64,000 nucleotides of DNA from Martelella sp. HB161492 (GTDB lineage: Bacteria > Pseudomonadota > Alphaproteobacteria > Rhizobiales > Rhizobiaceae), in the NCBI RefSeq assembly GCF_013184775.1, contig NZ_JAATVV010000002.1, positions 400,301 to 464,300 on the forward strand, in the 5' to 3' direction. The translations under genes were made by a program, and so were the position numbers. How positions within the stretch are numbered: position 1 is the stretch's first letter; every line of letters starts with the position of its first letter. Of the stretch, positions 36,667-45,918 are shown one piece after another. Under the pieces are notes generated by a model that did not search any database, was not told where the DNA came from, and saw nothing but the letters and a program-made list of their open reading frames with translations.

Positions 36667-37386
36667 ATGTCTGCAAAGAAACTGATCATCGTCGAGGACG
36701 ACCCGGAGATTCGCGCACTGCTGGCCGAATTCCTCGGTGCGGAGGAGTATGAGGTTCACGTCACCGAGAATGGCACCGGGTTTGACCGGCTGGTCGCCGC
36801 CGGCATGCCGGATCTTGTCGTGCTTGATATCATGCTGCCCGGCGAGGACGGCTTCTCCATATGCCGGCGTCTGCGCGGACATTCAAACGTTCCCGTCCTG
36901 ATGCTGACGGCCAAGCGGGATGATATCGATCGCATTGTCGGCCTTGAGCTCGGCGCAGACGACTATCTCGTGAAACCCTTCAACCCGCGGGAATTGCTGG
37001 CGCGCATCCGCGCCATATTGCGTCGCACTGGCGGCGACAGTGATGAGGTTGAAAGCCCGCGCCGGATTCGCCGCTTCGAAGAAATCGCCGTCGATCTCGA
37101 TGCCCGCAGCGTGACCGATCCCGATGGTCAGATCATTGATCTCACCACCGCCGAATTTGACCTGCTGGCCAATCTACTGGAACGCCCGCAGCGCGTATTG
37201 TCACGCGAGCAGCTGCTCGATCTGACCCGCGGACGATCCTACATGGATCCGTTCGATCGCACCATCGATGTCACCGTCTCACGGCTGAGAGCCAAGCTGC
37301 AGCCGCATCTCGGCGACGGAATCAATGTGATCACGACCGTGCGCAATGCCGGATATCTGTTCTCCGCCAATGTTATCAAGGGCTGA
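36667..37386 (+). CDS. OmpR/PhoB-family response regulator
   Basis: A 239-aa two-component regulator. The receiver has acid pocket E10/D11/D12, phosphoacceptor D54 (VVLDIMLPGE), T81 and K103, all canonical. The C-terminal winged helix has the LTTAEFDLLANLLERPQRVLSREQLLDL and SRLRAKL hallmarks. The start at 36667 (MSAKKLIIVEDD) fits the family; no clear ribosome site is seen. An in-frame reading upstream would run to 36262 without family support. The kinase gene follows 2 nt later, and the exporter operon is divergent. Confidence 0.95.
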   Translation: MSAKKLIIVEDDPEIRALLAEFLGAEEYEVHVTENGTGFDRLVAAGMPDLVVLDIMLPGEDGFSICRRLRGHSNVPVLMLTAKRDDIDRIVGLELGADDYLVKPFNPRELLARIRAILRRTGGDSDEVESPRRIRRFEEIAVDLDARSVTDPDGQIIDLTTAEFDLLANLLERPQRVLSREQLLDLTRGRSYMDPFDRTIDVTVSRLRAKLQPHLGDGINVITTVRNAGYLFSANVIKG

Positions 37387-37388
37387 GC

Positions 37389-38699
37389 ATGAAACGGATC
37401 GGCCTTGTCACCCGGCTGATACTGATCATCGCCGCTGCTTTTCTGGCCATTCAGTTCGTCGCTCTCATCCTCTACCTGTCGATCAGGGTCACCGGGCCGG
37501 TCGAGACGCTGATGCGGATGCCGGACCGGATCGCCTCGCTGGTGGAGCTTCTGGACCGCTCGGATCCTGAGACCCGGGCCCTGCTTCTGGAGGCCGGTGC
37601 CGGAGCAGACCGGTCGATGGCGATCGTCGCAGAACCGCCTAAGGAGAGCGGTCCACGCTTCGGCATGCCCAGCATTCGCGAAGTGCTTGAAAATGCGCTC
37701 ATGGCGCGCGGCATCGACGGCCGCATTGTCGCCGCCCGCAACATCAGCGACAGCCTGTTTGGCGCGGACGGAACATTCGAGGTCTATGTCGAGCTTGCGA
37801 CCGGCGATTTTCTGGCGCTCAAACTGCATGACAACGTAACGATCAGATTGCTCGGCATTCCGATCGGATTCTTCGCCGGCCTCACGGGGCTGGTCATTGC
37901 GATCGTCGCACTGATCGCCATTGCCAGACAGATGCGGCCGCTTGTGGCGCTGTCGCGTGCCGTCGAACGTTTCGGAACGGCGGCCCCGCAAAATCAGATA
38001 CCGGAAACAGGAGCCGCGGAAATAAGGCAGCTGATTGCCGCTATCAACCGGATGCAGACGCGAATCGACACGCTGGTCTCCGGACGGACCATGCTGCTCG
38101 GCGCCATCTCGCACGACATGGGCACCTACCTGACCCGGCTGCGCCTGCGAATTGAAATGATGCCGGAGGGGCAAAAGCGGGATGCCGCGATCGCCGATCT
38201 GGAGACCATGCGGGCCCTTCTGTCTCAGACGCTTGATTTTGCGGCGGCCTCAACGGCGGAACATGATGGTTCCGGCACACCGCTGGTTGCCGCGATCCGC
38301 GCGCAACTGTCCGGCATTGATCCGGAGCGCTACGCCCTTTCAGCCCCCGATGCGGAAATCCATGTCGCCCTGAGTGAGATCGGTCTGATGCGTGTTGTCT
38401 CCAATCTCATCGGCAATGCCGAACGCTACAGTACGCATTTCGATATCGAGATCTGGGCTGATCAGGGACATGCTCATCTCGTCATCGATGACGACGGTCC
38501 GGGCATTGCGCCAGAAGAACGGAGCAAGGTGTTTGAACCCTTCTACCGGGTCGAGCAGTCGCGCAATCGCGGAACCGGTGGCACGGGACTGGGCCTCACC
38601 ATTGCCAAACAGATCGTTGATGCCGCCGGAGGGGCAATCACCCTCGACAAGGCGCCGGCGACCGGATTGCGCGTCGCCGTGAGCCTGCCGCGTGTCTGA
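37389..38699 (+). CDS. Sensor histidine kinase
   Basis: A 436-aa two-helix sensor kinase, partner of the adjacent regulator. Helix 1 (~10-32) and helix 2 (~155-180) enclose a ~120-residue periplasmic domain. A HAMP linker follows, then the H-box ISHDMGTYLTRLRLRIEMM with phosphoacceptor H242. The ATPase core shows NLIGNAERYS, DDDGPGI and GTGGTGLGLTIAKQIVDA. The H-box DMGTYL is slightly unusual but keeps the H and a helix-breaking context. The signal sensed is unknown; context points to envelope or efflux stress. Confidence 0.93.
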   Translation: MKRIGLVTRLILIIAAAFLAIQFVALILYLSIRVTGPVETLMRMPDRIASLVELLDRSDPETRALLLEAGAGADRSMAIVAEPPKESGPRFGMPSIREVLENALMARGIDGRIVAARNISDSLFGADGTFEVYVELATGDFLALKLHDNVTIRLLGIPIGFFAGLTGLVIAIVALIAIARQMRPLVALSRAVERFGTAAPQNQIPETGAAEIRQLIAAINRMQTRIDTLVSGRTMLLGAISHDMGTYLTRLRLRIEMMPEGQKRDAAIADLETMRALLSQTLDFAAASTAEHDGSGTPLVAAIRAQLSGIDPERYALSAPDAEIHVALSEIGLMRVVSNLIGNAERYSTHFDIEIWADQGHAHLVIDDDGPGIAPEERSKVFEPFYRVEQSRNRGTGGTGLGLTIAKQIVDAAGGAITLDKAPATGLRVAVSLPRV

Positions 38700-38789
38700 A
38701 ACAATTCGATACAAAGCGACCAACCGCTGCAAAGTCCATCCGGCAATCTCGGCCCTTCACCGACAACGATGAAAAGGACGTAGGAGCGC

Positions 38790-39299
38790 ATGAAGAAAAA
38801 GAGAAGGGCTGCACTTGCCTTCGCCGGAATTCTCGCCGCCAGTCTGCCGCTCTTGGCAGCCGAGGCCCGGGCGCAGGACATGCAGCCGTCACGCCTGTGC
38901 CGGTCCCTGAAAAATCCCGCAGCCGGATTTGATCCGGCACGGCTGCGTCTGCTCTTCGGCGCTTTTCTCGCCTCCGAAGAGCGGGCCATCGGCATCACGA
39001 CAGCCCAGAAGGACGCATGGAACGCCTTTTCGGATGCCGTGATCGCACTGATACCGACCGATACACAGATCTCGGAATTCCGCGACATGGCACATGAGGG
39101 CATGTCGCAGGCGGGATGGAACGGCCTGCAGGTCGCATCTGCCGTTGCAGCGCGGCTGCAGGCGCGCGGCGCCGAAGGAGACGCGTTGGCAGCAGCGACA
39201 GCAAATCTCAAGGCCGTTCTCACCCCCGATCAGCTTGCCGCCGCCCGCGTTCCCAGCGGCCGGCTCATGCAGCGGCTTTCAGCCGTCTGCAACGACTGA
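38790..39299 (+). CDS. Periplasmic Spy/CpxP-like (LTXXQ) protein
   Basis: A 169-aa exported protein with a signal peptide (1-28, ending ARAQ). The helical segment EERAIGITTAQKDAWNAFSDAV matches the LTXXQ/Spy-CpxP family, in which members bind unfolded or stress-related proteins and can regulate kinases. Two cysteines flank the chain (C42 region, RLCRSL, and C167, AVCND), so a disulfide may close the ends. It lies 90 bp after the kinase gene. By analogy with CpxP it may be a feedback regulator, which is inference. Confidence 0.8.
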   Translation: MKKKRRAALAFAGILAASLPLLAAEARAQDMQPSRLCRSLKNPAAGFDPARLRLLFGAFLASEERAIGITTAQKDAWNAFSDAVIALIPTDTQISEFRDMAHEGMSQAGWNGLQVASAVAARLQARGAEGDALAAATANLKAVLTPDQLAAARVPSGRLMQRLSAVCND

Positions 39300-39319
39300 G
39301 GAGCAATCCCTCCAGCTGT

Positions 39320-40510
39320 TCAGTCAGCCGTCGCCGCGGCGGCAAAACCGCGCTCCAGATCGGCAATGATGTCTGCAACATCTTCAAGTCCGATCTGGAG
39401 CCGGATCACCGGCCCTTCCTCAGGCGCAAGCGCAACGGTTCGCGATGACAGATTGACCGGCACGGCAAGCGATTCATAACCGCCCCAGGAATAGCCGATC
39501 CCGAACAGCTCCAGCGCATCAAGGAAGGCATGCTGGCGAGCCTTGAAGGCACCCTTTTCGGCCTTCAGCACGAAGGAAAAGAGACCGCTCGCGCCCTTGA
39601 AGTCACGCTTCCACAGCGCATGGGTCGGAAAGCTTTCCAGTCCCGGATGCAGGACACGGGCAACATCCGGGCAGGTTTCGAGGAAACGGGCGACCTGAAG
39701 CGCACTCTTTTCCTGATGCGCCAGCCGGACGCCCATGGTCCGCAGGCCCCTGAGGATCTGGTAGCTGTCATCCGGCGCGCCGCAGACGCCCATCCAGGTA
39801 TAGTTGTCATAAAGGCGCTGGAAACATTTCTCATTGGCCGAGGCCGTTCCCATCAGCACATCGGAATGACCGGAGAAATACTTCGTCGCCGCCGTCAGCG
39901 ACAGATCGACACCGAAGTCGAGCGGCTTGAAATAAAGCGGCGTCGCCCAGGTATTGTCCATCGAAACGATGGCGTCATGGGCATGCGCAATCTCGCTGAT
40001 CAGGCGGATATCCTGTATTTCAAACGTGTTGGAGCCGGGCGCTTCAGTGTGAACAAGGCTGGTATTGGGCTTGATCAGGCGCTCGAAATCAGCGCCCTCC
40101 TCCGGATGATAATAGTCGACCTCAACGCCCATGCGGGTCAGGAAATTATCGGCAAAGCGGCGCGCCGGATCATAAACGGAATCGACGATCAGCACGTGAT
40201 CGCCCGGTGACACGAAAGCCAGCCAGGGCAATGTGATCGAGGCAAGACCCGACGGATAGATAAGCGTCCCGGCAGAATGCTCCAGCGTGTCGACCGCAGC
40301 GCAGAGCGCATCGGTGGTCGGCGTGCCATGCGTGCCATAGGTATATTTCTGCTCGCGCCGCTCGGTCGCACCCGCGTCAGGAAACAACACCGTGGACGCA
40401 TGAACAACCGGCGGGTTTACGAAGCCATGAAAGTCAAGCGGTGCATAGCCGATATGTGCAAGCCTGGTGTTATCGCCCTCGAAAGCGGCGGCGGCATGTT
40501 TTTTTGACAT
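39320..40510 (-). CDS. metC: Cystathionine beta-lyase
   Basis: PLP enzyme converting cystathionine to homocysteine in methionine synthesis. The 396-aa chain carries SLTAATKYFSGHSDVLMG, with the PLP lysine K210, and MDNTWATPLYFKPL with the PLP-ring Asp (D185). YGTHGTPTTDALCAAVDTLE is the conserved N-terminal cofactor loop. The substrate-binding GYSWGGYESL near the C-terminus favours beta-lyase. It is convergent with the Spy-like gene and divergent from aapJ; metC next to aapJQMP is a common rhizobial order. Confidence 0.93.
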   Translation of the reverse strand: MSKKHAAAAFEGDNTRLAHIGYAPLDFHGFVNPPVVHASTVLFPDAGATERREQKYTYGTHGTPTTDALCAAVDTLEHSAGTLIYPSGLASITLPWLAFVSPGDHVLIVDSVYDPARRFADNFLTRMGVEVDYYHPEEGADFERLIKPNTSLVHTEAPGSNTFEIQDIRLISEIAHAHDAIVSMDNTWATPLYFKPLDFGVDLSLTAATKYFSGHSDVLMGTASANEKCFQRLYDNYTWMGVCGAPDDSYQILRGLRTMGVRLAHQEKSALQVARFLETCPDVARVLHPGLESFPTHALWKRDFKGASGLFSFVLKAEKGAFKARQHAFLDALELFGIGYSWGGYESLAVPVNLSSRTVALAPEEGPVIRLQIGLEDVADIIADLERGFAAAATAD

Positions 40511-40875
40511 TGGACAAGTTTACTCTGATCGCGTGGGAAGGTCTTTGGCACTGTTTTGAATCGCGAATGCCCACTGGTCAAGTCAGTTGGTTAAACAACG
40601 CAAAAGACTGAACAATTAATTCATGTGTTAGCGCTAAATTTGTGACCAGATATGTGCTTAAAAAATCGATTTCTGCCTAAAAAATTCTCATAAATGGACG
40701 TTTTTGGTAAATTCAGTCCGTTTTTTTTTAGCAAGTCTTGACCATCTGGAAAATTGCGACTGAGATGTGCTGGCTCGCACCGAGGGGTTCGCCGAGCAGC
40801 GGCTGGTGCCTTAAATTATATTTCGCGATCGAGGGGACCGGTTGCTATTTTCAATGATAAACAAAGGTTGGGAAA
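40511..40875. other. Intergenic region between metC and aapJ, with possible promoter
   Basis: The 365-bp gap has no gene. CTTGAC (40737-40742) and CTGAGA (40760-40765) are 17 bp apart and resemble the rhizobial sigma-70 promoter CTTGAC-N17-CTATAT at the first box only. The leader to aapJ is then about 110 nt. Several T-runs (40727-40733) lie upstream of it. Confidence 0.4.
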
Positions 40876-41901
40876 ATGAAAAAGACGCTTCTGTCAGCCG
40901 CTCTTGGCGCAGTGGTCTTTGGCCTCGGCGCTCATGGCGCGTCGGCCACGACGCTCGATGACGTCAAGGCAAAGGGCTACGTCACCTGCGGCGTCAGCAC
41001 CGGTCTTCTTGGCTTCTCTGCAGCCGACGACAAGGGAGAATGGTCGGGGCTGGACGTTGACTATTGCCGCGGTATCGCCGCAGCGATCTTCGCCGATCCG
41101 ACGGCTGTAAAGTTTGTGCCGACCACCGGCACCGATCGCTTCCCGGCTCTGCAGTCCGGTGAAGTCGATGTTCTGACACGTAACACGACCTGGACGCTGA
41201 GCCGCGATACTTCGCTCGGCTTCAACTTCCGCGCCGTCAACTATTACGATGGCCAGGGCTTCATGGTTCCGAAGAGCCTGGGTGTTGATTCTGCCCTGCA
41301 GCTTTCCGGCGCCGCTGTCTGCGTTCAGTCCGGCACCACCACCGAGCTGAACCTGGCTGACTATTTCAAGGCCAACGGCATGGAATACAACCCGGTTGTA
41401 TTCGAAGCGCTTGAAGACGTTAACAACGCCTTCGATCAGGGCCGTTGCGACGTGTACACCACCGACCAGTCGGGCCTCTATGCGATCCGTCTGACGCTGT
41501 CCAACCCGGATGACTATGTCATTCTTCCGGAAATCATTTCCAAGGAACCGCTTGGCCCGGCCGTCCGTCAGGGCGACGATCAGTGGTTCGACATCGTTTC
41601 CTGGGTTCAGTATGCGATGGTCAATGCGGAAGAAATGGGCATCACCATGGCCAATGTCGACGACATGGTTTCTTCCGATAACCCCAACATCAAGCGTCTC
41701 CTCGGCGGCGAAGCTGACAGCAAGCTCGGCACCGACCTCGGCCTTGATGAAAAGTGGGCTTACAACATCATCAAGTATGTTGGTAACTACGGCGAAGTCT
41801 TCGACAAGGATGTCGGCACCGGCAGCCCGCTGAAGATCGAACGCGGCCTCAACGCCCTGTGGACAAAGGGCGGCCTGCAGTACGGCCCGCCGGTACGCTG
41901 A
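40876..41901 (+). CDS. aapJ: General amino-acid ABC transporter, binding protein AapJ
   Basis: Periplasmic binding protein for a broad range of L-amino acids, 341 aa. The signal peptide ends GASA, followed by TTLDDVKAKGYVTCGVSTGLL, the amino-acid SBP opening. Family landmarks are LDVDYCRGIAAAIF, WTLSRDTSLGFNF (the usual aapJ/bztA run), and the Cys pair of QGRCDVYTTD. It heads the aapJQMP operon; a hairpin separates it from aapQ and may raise its mRNA level relative to the membrane genes. aapJ is essential for amino-acid exchange in root-nodule rhizobia. Confidence 0.95.
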   Translation: MKKTLLSAALGAVVFGLGAHGASATTLDDVKAKGYVTCGVSTGLLGFSAADDKGEWSGLDVDYCRGIAAAIFADPTAVKFVPTTGTDRFPALQSGEVDVLTRNTTWTLSRDTSLGFNFRAVNYYDGQGFMVPKSLGVDSALQLSGAAVCVQSGTTTELNLADYFKANGMEYNPVVFEALEDVNNAFDQGRCDVYTTDQSGLYAIRLTLSNPDDYVILPEIISKEPLGPAVRQGDDQWFDIVSWVQYAMVNAEEMGITMANVDDMVSSDNPNIKRLLGGEADSKLGTDLGLDEKWAYNIIKYVGNYGEVFDKDVGTGSPLKIERGLNALWTKGGLQYGPPVR

Positions 41902-41934
41902 GACCGGTACACTACCCTTTATGGTCATGAAGAC

Positions 41935-41961
41935 GGCAAGGCGGGGTTTCCCCGTCTTGCC
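41935..41961 (+). promoter_or_regulatory. Intercistronic hairpin between aapJ and aapQ
   Basis: Arms GGCAAGGCGGGG (41935-41946) and CCCCGTCTTGCC (41950-41961), one G-U pair, around TTT, then CTTACAAAA. It lies 34 nt past the aapJ stop. Likely a partial terminator or RNA-stability element. Confidence 0.65.
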
Positions 41962-42001
41962 CTTACAAAAATAAACCAGACAAAGGGCTTTCGGGGACAA
42001 T

Positions 42002-43195
42002 ATGGCTGAGCAGACAAATAATCCTCCCTTGCGGGAATCCAGCATAACGGCAATGCTTTACAATCCTGCCGTGCGTGGTTTCTTCTATCAATTCATAACG
42101 TTGATCCTGTTTCTTGCAGCGATCTGGTGGGTGGTAGACAACACGATCGACAATTTGAACCGGGCCGGCATTGCCTCCGGTTTCGGCTTTCTGGGCAATC
42201 GCGCCGGCTTCGATATTTCGCAGTCGCTGATCCCCTATAATAACGACATGACCTATGGCCGGGCTTTTGTGGTCGGCCTCATCAATACGATCGCCGTATC
42301 GATCACGGCCATCATCACAGCAACAATCATCGGCTTCATTGTCGGTGTCGGGCGCCTGTCGCGCAACTGGCTGGTCGCCAAGCTCTGCCAGGTCTATGTG
42401 GAAATCTTCCGCAATATTCCCCCGCTGCTTGTCATCTTCTTCTTTTATACCGGCGTGCTGTCGATTCTGCCGTCTCCGCGCGAATCGCTGAAGCTGCCGC
42501 TGGATATGTATCTGAACAATCGTGGCCTCACCGTGCCGATGCCGGTGTTTGGTCCCGGCTCGATCGCGATGCTGATCGCCTTCGTCATCGGCATTGTCGC
42601 AACGATCGGCATTTCGATCTGGGCCAAGAAGCGCCAGATGGCGACCGGTCAGCAGTTTCCGGTGTTCTGGACCGGCCTGGCGCTGATTGTCGGGCTGCCG
42701 CTGCTGGCGTTCTTTGTCACCGGCATGCCGGTCACCTTTGACATGCCGACGCTTGGACGCTTCAATCTGTCAGGCGGCGCTTCACTGCGCCCGGAATTCA
42801 TGTCGCTCTATCTGGCGCTGTCACTTTATACGGCCGCCTTTATGGCTGAGATCATTCGCGGCGGCATCAATGGCGTTGCCAAGGGACAGACCGAAGCGGC
42901 CAACGCGCTCGGCCTGCACCCCAATCTCGTCACCCGCCTCGTGGTCGTACCGCAGGCGATGCGCATCATCATTCCGCCGCTGACTTCGGAATATCTGAGC
43001 CTGACGAAAAACTCTTCGCTCGCTATCGCCATCGGCTATGCCGATATCGTCGCCGTCGGCAAGACGATCCTGAACCAGACCGGTCAGGCCGTTGAAGTCG
43101 TGACGATCTGGATGGTGGTCTATCTTTCGCTCAGCGTGCTCACGTCGGTGTTCATGAACTGGTTCAATGCCAAAATGGCGCTGGTGGAGAGATAA
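42002..43195 (+). CDS. aapQ: Amino-acid ABC transporter permease AapQ
   Basis: Inner-membrane permease of 397 aa with about eight hydrophobic helices. The EAA loop of binding-protein-dependent importers is [30 protein letters not shown], cytoplasmic contact to the ATPase. The family-specific N-terminal segment ([28 protein letters not shown]) and the [22 protein letters not shown] run are diagnostic of AapQ/BztB. The stop is one base before the aapM start. Confidence 0.95.
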   Translation: MAEQTNNPPLRESSITAMLYNPAVRGFFYQFITLILFLAAIWWVVDNTIDNLNRAGIASGFGFLGNRAGFDISQSLIPYNNDMTYGRAFVVGLINTIAVSITAIITATIIGFIVGVGRLSRNWLVAKLCQVYVEIFRNIPPLLVIFFFYTGVLSILPSPRESLKLPLDMYLNNRGLTVPMPVFGPGSIAMLIAFVIGIVATIGISIWAKKRQMATGQQFPVFWTGLALIVGLPLLAFFVTGMPVTFDMPTLGRFNLSGGASLRPEFMSLYLALSLYTAAFMAEIIRGGINGVAKGQTEAANALGLHPNLVTRLVVVPQAMRIIIPPLTSEYLSLTKNSSLAIAIGYADIVAVGKTILNQTGQAVEVVTIWMVVYLSLSVLTSVFMNWFNAKMALVER

Positions 43196-43196
43196 G

Positions 43197-44351
43197 ATGG
43201 TGCATGACGTCAAATTTGTCCGAACGGAAATGCTCGGCCAGTCCGCAGCGCCCGAAAACACCCATTCGATCGCATCCTGGACCCGCGCCAATCTTCTGGC
43301 GACGCCCAAGGATATCGTCCTGACCATCATCGCGATCGCGCTTCTGGTCTGGGCTTTGCCGCCGCTTGTCGACTGGCTGTTCATCAATGCCGCCTGGACC
43401 GGAACCGGCCGCGAGGCCTGTGCCACGGTTGCCCAGGGCGGCATCCGGCCTGAAGGCTGGAGCGGCGCGTGCTGGGCCTTTGTCGGCGCCAAGTTCGACC
43501 AGATCCTGTTCGGACGCTATCCCGATGCGCAGTTCTGGCGGCCGATACTGGTCTTCGTGCTGTTCACGATCCTGCTGATCCCGATGCTGATGCCCTCGGC
43601 GCCGAAAAAGGGCCTGAACGCCGTTCTGCTGTTCTTCGTTCTGCCGATCGTTTCCTTCGTGCTGATCTATGGTGGCTATTTCGGCCTGCCGCGCGTGGAA
43701 ACCGCCGACTGGGGCGGGCTGATGATCACCTTGATCCTGTCCTTCTTCGGCATCGCCGTATCGCTTCCGCTCGGCATTCTGCTGGCGCTCGGGCGCCGGT
43801 CGAAGATGCCGGTGATCAGGATGCTCTCGGTGATCTTCATCGAGGTCGTGCGCGGGGTGCCGCTGATCACCGTTCTGTTCATGGCCAGTGTCATGCTGCC
43901 GCTGTTCCTGCCTCAGGGCTGGACCTTCGACAAGTTCCTGCGCGCCGTTATCGGCGTGTCGCTGTTCACCTCAGCCTATATGGCCGAGGTCATCCGCGGT
44001 GGATTGCAGGCCATGCCAAAGGGCCAGTTCGAAGGCGCTGCCTCGCTCGGGCTCTCCTACTGGCAGACCATGCGGCTCATCATCCTGCCGCAGGCAATCA
44101 AGCTGGTCATTCCGTCGATCGTGAACATCTTCATCTCGATCTTCAAGGACACGTCGTTGGTCTCGATCATCGGCATGTTCGATCTGCTCGGCATCATCAA
44201 GTTCAACTTCTCTGATGCCAGCTGGGCTTCGCCCATGACACCGCTCACCGGTCTCGTCTTTGCCGGTTTTGTCTTCTGGCTGTTCTGCTTCGGCATGTCG
44301 CGTTATTCCGACTTCATGGAACGCCATCTCGACACCGGACACAAACGATAA
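43197..44351 (+). CDS. aapM: Amino-acid ABC transporter permease AapM
   Basis: Second permease, 384 aa. It has eight or so hydrophobic helices and the EAA loop [31 protein letters not shown]. The Trp/Cys-rich periplasmic insert [21 protein letters not shown] is typical of AapM/BztC. The start at 43197 ([11 protein letters not shown]) is set by GGAGAG upstream and lies one base past the aapQ stop; the reading from 43167 lies inside aapQ. Together with AapQ it forms the translocation pore. Confidence 0.95.
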   Translation: MVHDVKFVRTEMLGQSAAPENTHSIASWTRANLLATPKDIVLTIIAIALLVWALPPLVDWLFINAAWTGTGREACATVAQGGIRPEGWSGACWAFVGAKFDQILFGRYPDAQFWRPILVFVLFTILLIPMLMPSAPKKGLNAVLLFFVLPIVSFVLIYGGYFGLPRVETADWGGLMITLILSFFGIAVSLPLGILLALGRRSKMPVIRMLSVIFIEVVRGVPLITVLFMASVMLPLFLPQGWTFDKFLRAVIGVSLFTSAYMAEVIRGGLQAMPKGQFEGAASLGLSYWQTMRLIILPQAIKLVIPSIVNIFISIFKDTSLVSIIGMFDLLGIIKFNFSDASWASPMTPLTGLVFAGFVFWLFCFGMSRYSDFMERHLDTGHKR

Positions 44352-44369
44352 GAATTGAAGGGGAAAATC

Positions 44370-45146
44370 ATGGCTGACACGTCCCATGAAAAGAAGATGA
44401 CCGTTTCGGACACCGATGTCGCGGTCGAACTTATCCATGTTAACAAGTGGTATGGCGACTTCCACGTGCTGCGCGATATCAACCTCAAAGTGATGAATGG
44501 CGAGCGTATCGTCATTGCCGGCCCGTCGGGCTCGGGCAAGTCGACGATGATCCGCTGCATCAACCGCCTCGAGGAACATCAGCAGGGCGATATCATCGTC
44601 GACAATGTCGAGCTCACCGACGATCTGAAGAAGATCGACGAAGTGCGCCGCGAGGTCGGCATGGTGTTCCAGCACTTCAACCTGTTTCCGCATCTGACGA
44701 TTCTGGAAAACTGCACCCTGGCGCCGATCTGGGTGCGCAAGATGCCGAAAAAGGAAGCCGAAGAGATTGCGATGCACTATCTGACGCGGGTGAAGATCCC
44801 GGATCAGGCCAACAAATATCCCGGCCAGCTTTCCGGCGGTCAGCAGCAGCGTGTGGCCATTGCCCGTTCGCTGTGCATGAACCCGAAGATCATGCTGTTT
44901 GACGAGCCGACCTCGGCGCTCGACCCGGAAATGATCAAGGAAGTGCTCGACACCATGGTCTCCCTTGCCGAAGAAGGCATGACCATGCTGTGCGTCACCC
45001 ATGAAATGGGCTTCGCCCGCCAGGTTGCCAACCGGGTCATCTTCATGGACCAGGGCCAGATCGTCGAGCAGAATTCCCCGGCGGAATTCTTCGACAATCC
45101 GCAGCATGAGCGTACCAAGCTTTTCCTGAGCCAGATCCTGCACTGA
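44370..45146 (+). CDS. aapP: Amino-acid ABC transporter ATPase AapP
   Basis: ATPase of the Aap importer, 258 aa. Walker A is GPSGSGKS (51-58), signature [15 protein letters not shown], Walker [15 protein letters not shown]. The start at 44370 (MADTSHEKK) has AAGGGG upstream; a TTG reading from 44355 lies closer to aapM. It completes the operon. Downstream, its terminator is split by a small mobile-like element (45191-45399). Confidence 0.95.
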   Translation: MADTSHEKKMTVSDTDVAVELIHVNKWYGDFHVLRDINLKVMNGERIVIAGPSGSGKSTMIRCINRLEEHQQGDIIVDNVELTDDLKKIDEVRREVGMVFQHFNLFPHLTILENCTLAPIWVRKMPKKEAEEIAMHYLTRVKIPDQANKYPGQLSGGQQQRVAIARSLCMNPKIMLFDEPTSALDPEMIKEVLDTMVSLAEEGMTMLCVTHEMGFARQVANRVIFMDQGQIVEQNSPAEFFDNPQHERTKLFLSQILH

Positions 45147-45169
45147 GACTGTTCGGATGCGAACATGGA

Positions 45170-45190
45170 GACGGGCCGGAAACGGCCCGT
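45170..45190 (+). repeat. Left copy of duplicated terminator hairpin (aapP)
   Basis: Arms ACGGGCCG and CGGCCCGT around GAAA. It differs at two positions from the copy at 45400-45420, which is the one followed by a T-run. Confidence 0.7.
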
Positions 45191-45399
45191 CAGGCTGCTG
45201 AAAAACCTCGCCCCTCTTTTCTGGCATCATGGCTGTGCTTGTCACAGGCATGATGCCGACGCGCGTCTGCGCGGCGATAAGGACCTTTTATTCAGTGCCT
45301 TATGAAGCTGGATCCCCGTGACAAGCATGGGATGACGACGGAAGGGGCAGCCATTCCACCACTACGAGCCGGCAATCTGAGCGACTTTGTCAGCAGTCG
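45191..45399 (+). mobile_element. 209-bp palindromic MITE-like element, copy B
   Basis: Counterpart of 17905-18115 in opposite orientation. The ends are inverted repeats (CAGGCTGCTGAAAAA and, reversed, GACTGCTGACAAAGTCG). The inside shares CGCCGCGCAGACGC, GCTTGTCACGG and AATTGCC-like runs with copy A. No open frame of note. The flanking hairpins (45170-45190, 45400-45420) differ from those of copy A, which means they belong to the target, not the element. Two differences between its flanks suggest an older insertion than copy A. Confidence 0.72.
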
Positions 45400-45420
45400 G
45401 ACGGGCCGGATACGGTCCGT
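45400..45420 (+). terminator. Terminator hairpin, right copy of duplication (aapP)
   Basis: Arms ACGGGCCG and CGGTCCGT (one G-U pair) around GATA, followed by TTTTTC. It ends the aapJQMP transcript and lies just before the convergent DUF1489 gene. Confidence 0.72.
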
Positions 45421-45429
45421 TTTTCTTGA

Positions 45430-45864
45430 TCAGAGCAGGCCGAGCTCAGCCAGTTCGGCGCGCAGCGCCTCCGGCAGTTCCTCACCGCCTTCGCCGATAT
45501 CAAGGTCGCGCGGGGCTTCCTCACCCTTGAGATAACGCCATCCCTGAAATGGCCGGCGGGGCACCGGTACGGTCTCGATCACCTGCGGCGCAAGAATGAG
45601 GTCACAGCGCTCGATCCCCTGCGCGTCCGTGTGGTTGGCGATATCGAGAAGCGTCTGACGGGCGCGGACCTGCCCGCCAATGACCCAGTAGAGCGAACCG
45701 CCCTCCAACAGCTCGTCACGCCGCTTTGGCGTCATGCGCGTGGTGTGGACGCTGTGCGGCTCCAGCCCGGCGGCAATCGCCGCCATGGCGCGCTCGGCGA
45801 CCCATTCGCGTAGGTCCTCGATACCGGTCGCGCCGACGCAGAGTTTAAGGATGTGAAGGCTCAT
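45430..45864 (-). CDS. DUF1489-family protein
   Basis: A 144-aa conserved alphaproteobacterial protein of unknown function. The opening MSLHILKLCVGATGIEDLREW, the HTTRMTPKRRDELLEGGSLYWVI segment (reminiscent of a PUA/EVE-like fold) and the ending FQGWRYLKGEEAPRDL are the family's hallmarks. The start at 45864 is set by them; the reading from 45906 adds residues not in the family. It is convergent with aapP. Confidence 0.88.
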   Translation of the reverse strand: MSLHILKLCVGATGIEDLREWVAERAMAAIAAGLEPHSVHTTRMTPKRRDELLEGGSLYWVIGGQVRARQTLLDIANHTDAQGIERCDLILAPQVIETVPVPRRPFQGWRYLKGEEAPRDLDIGEGGEELPEALRAELAELGLL

Positions 45865-45918
45865 AGTCCTCTTGAACCGCTGATGGCGATCATGGTCAAG
45901 CCCCAATTCATGGCCACC

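Noticed and set aside
43971-45251. Minus-strand frame of 426 codons over aapM and aapP
   Set aside because: Both aap genes are intact on the plus strand; the frame has no start signal.
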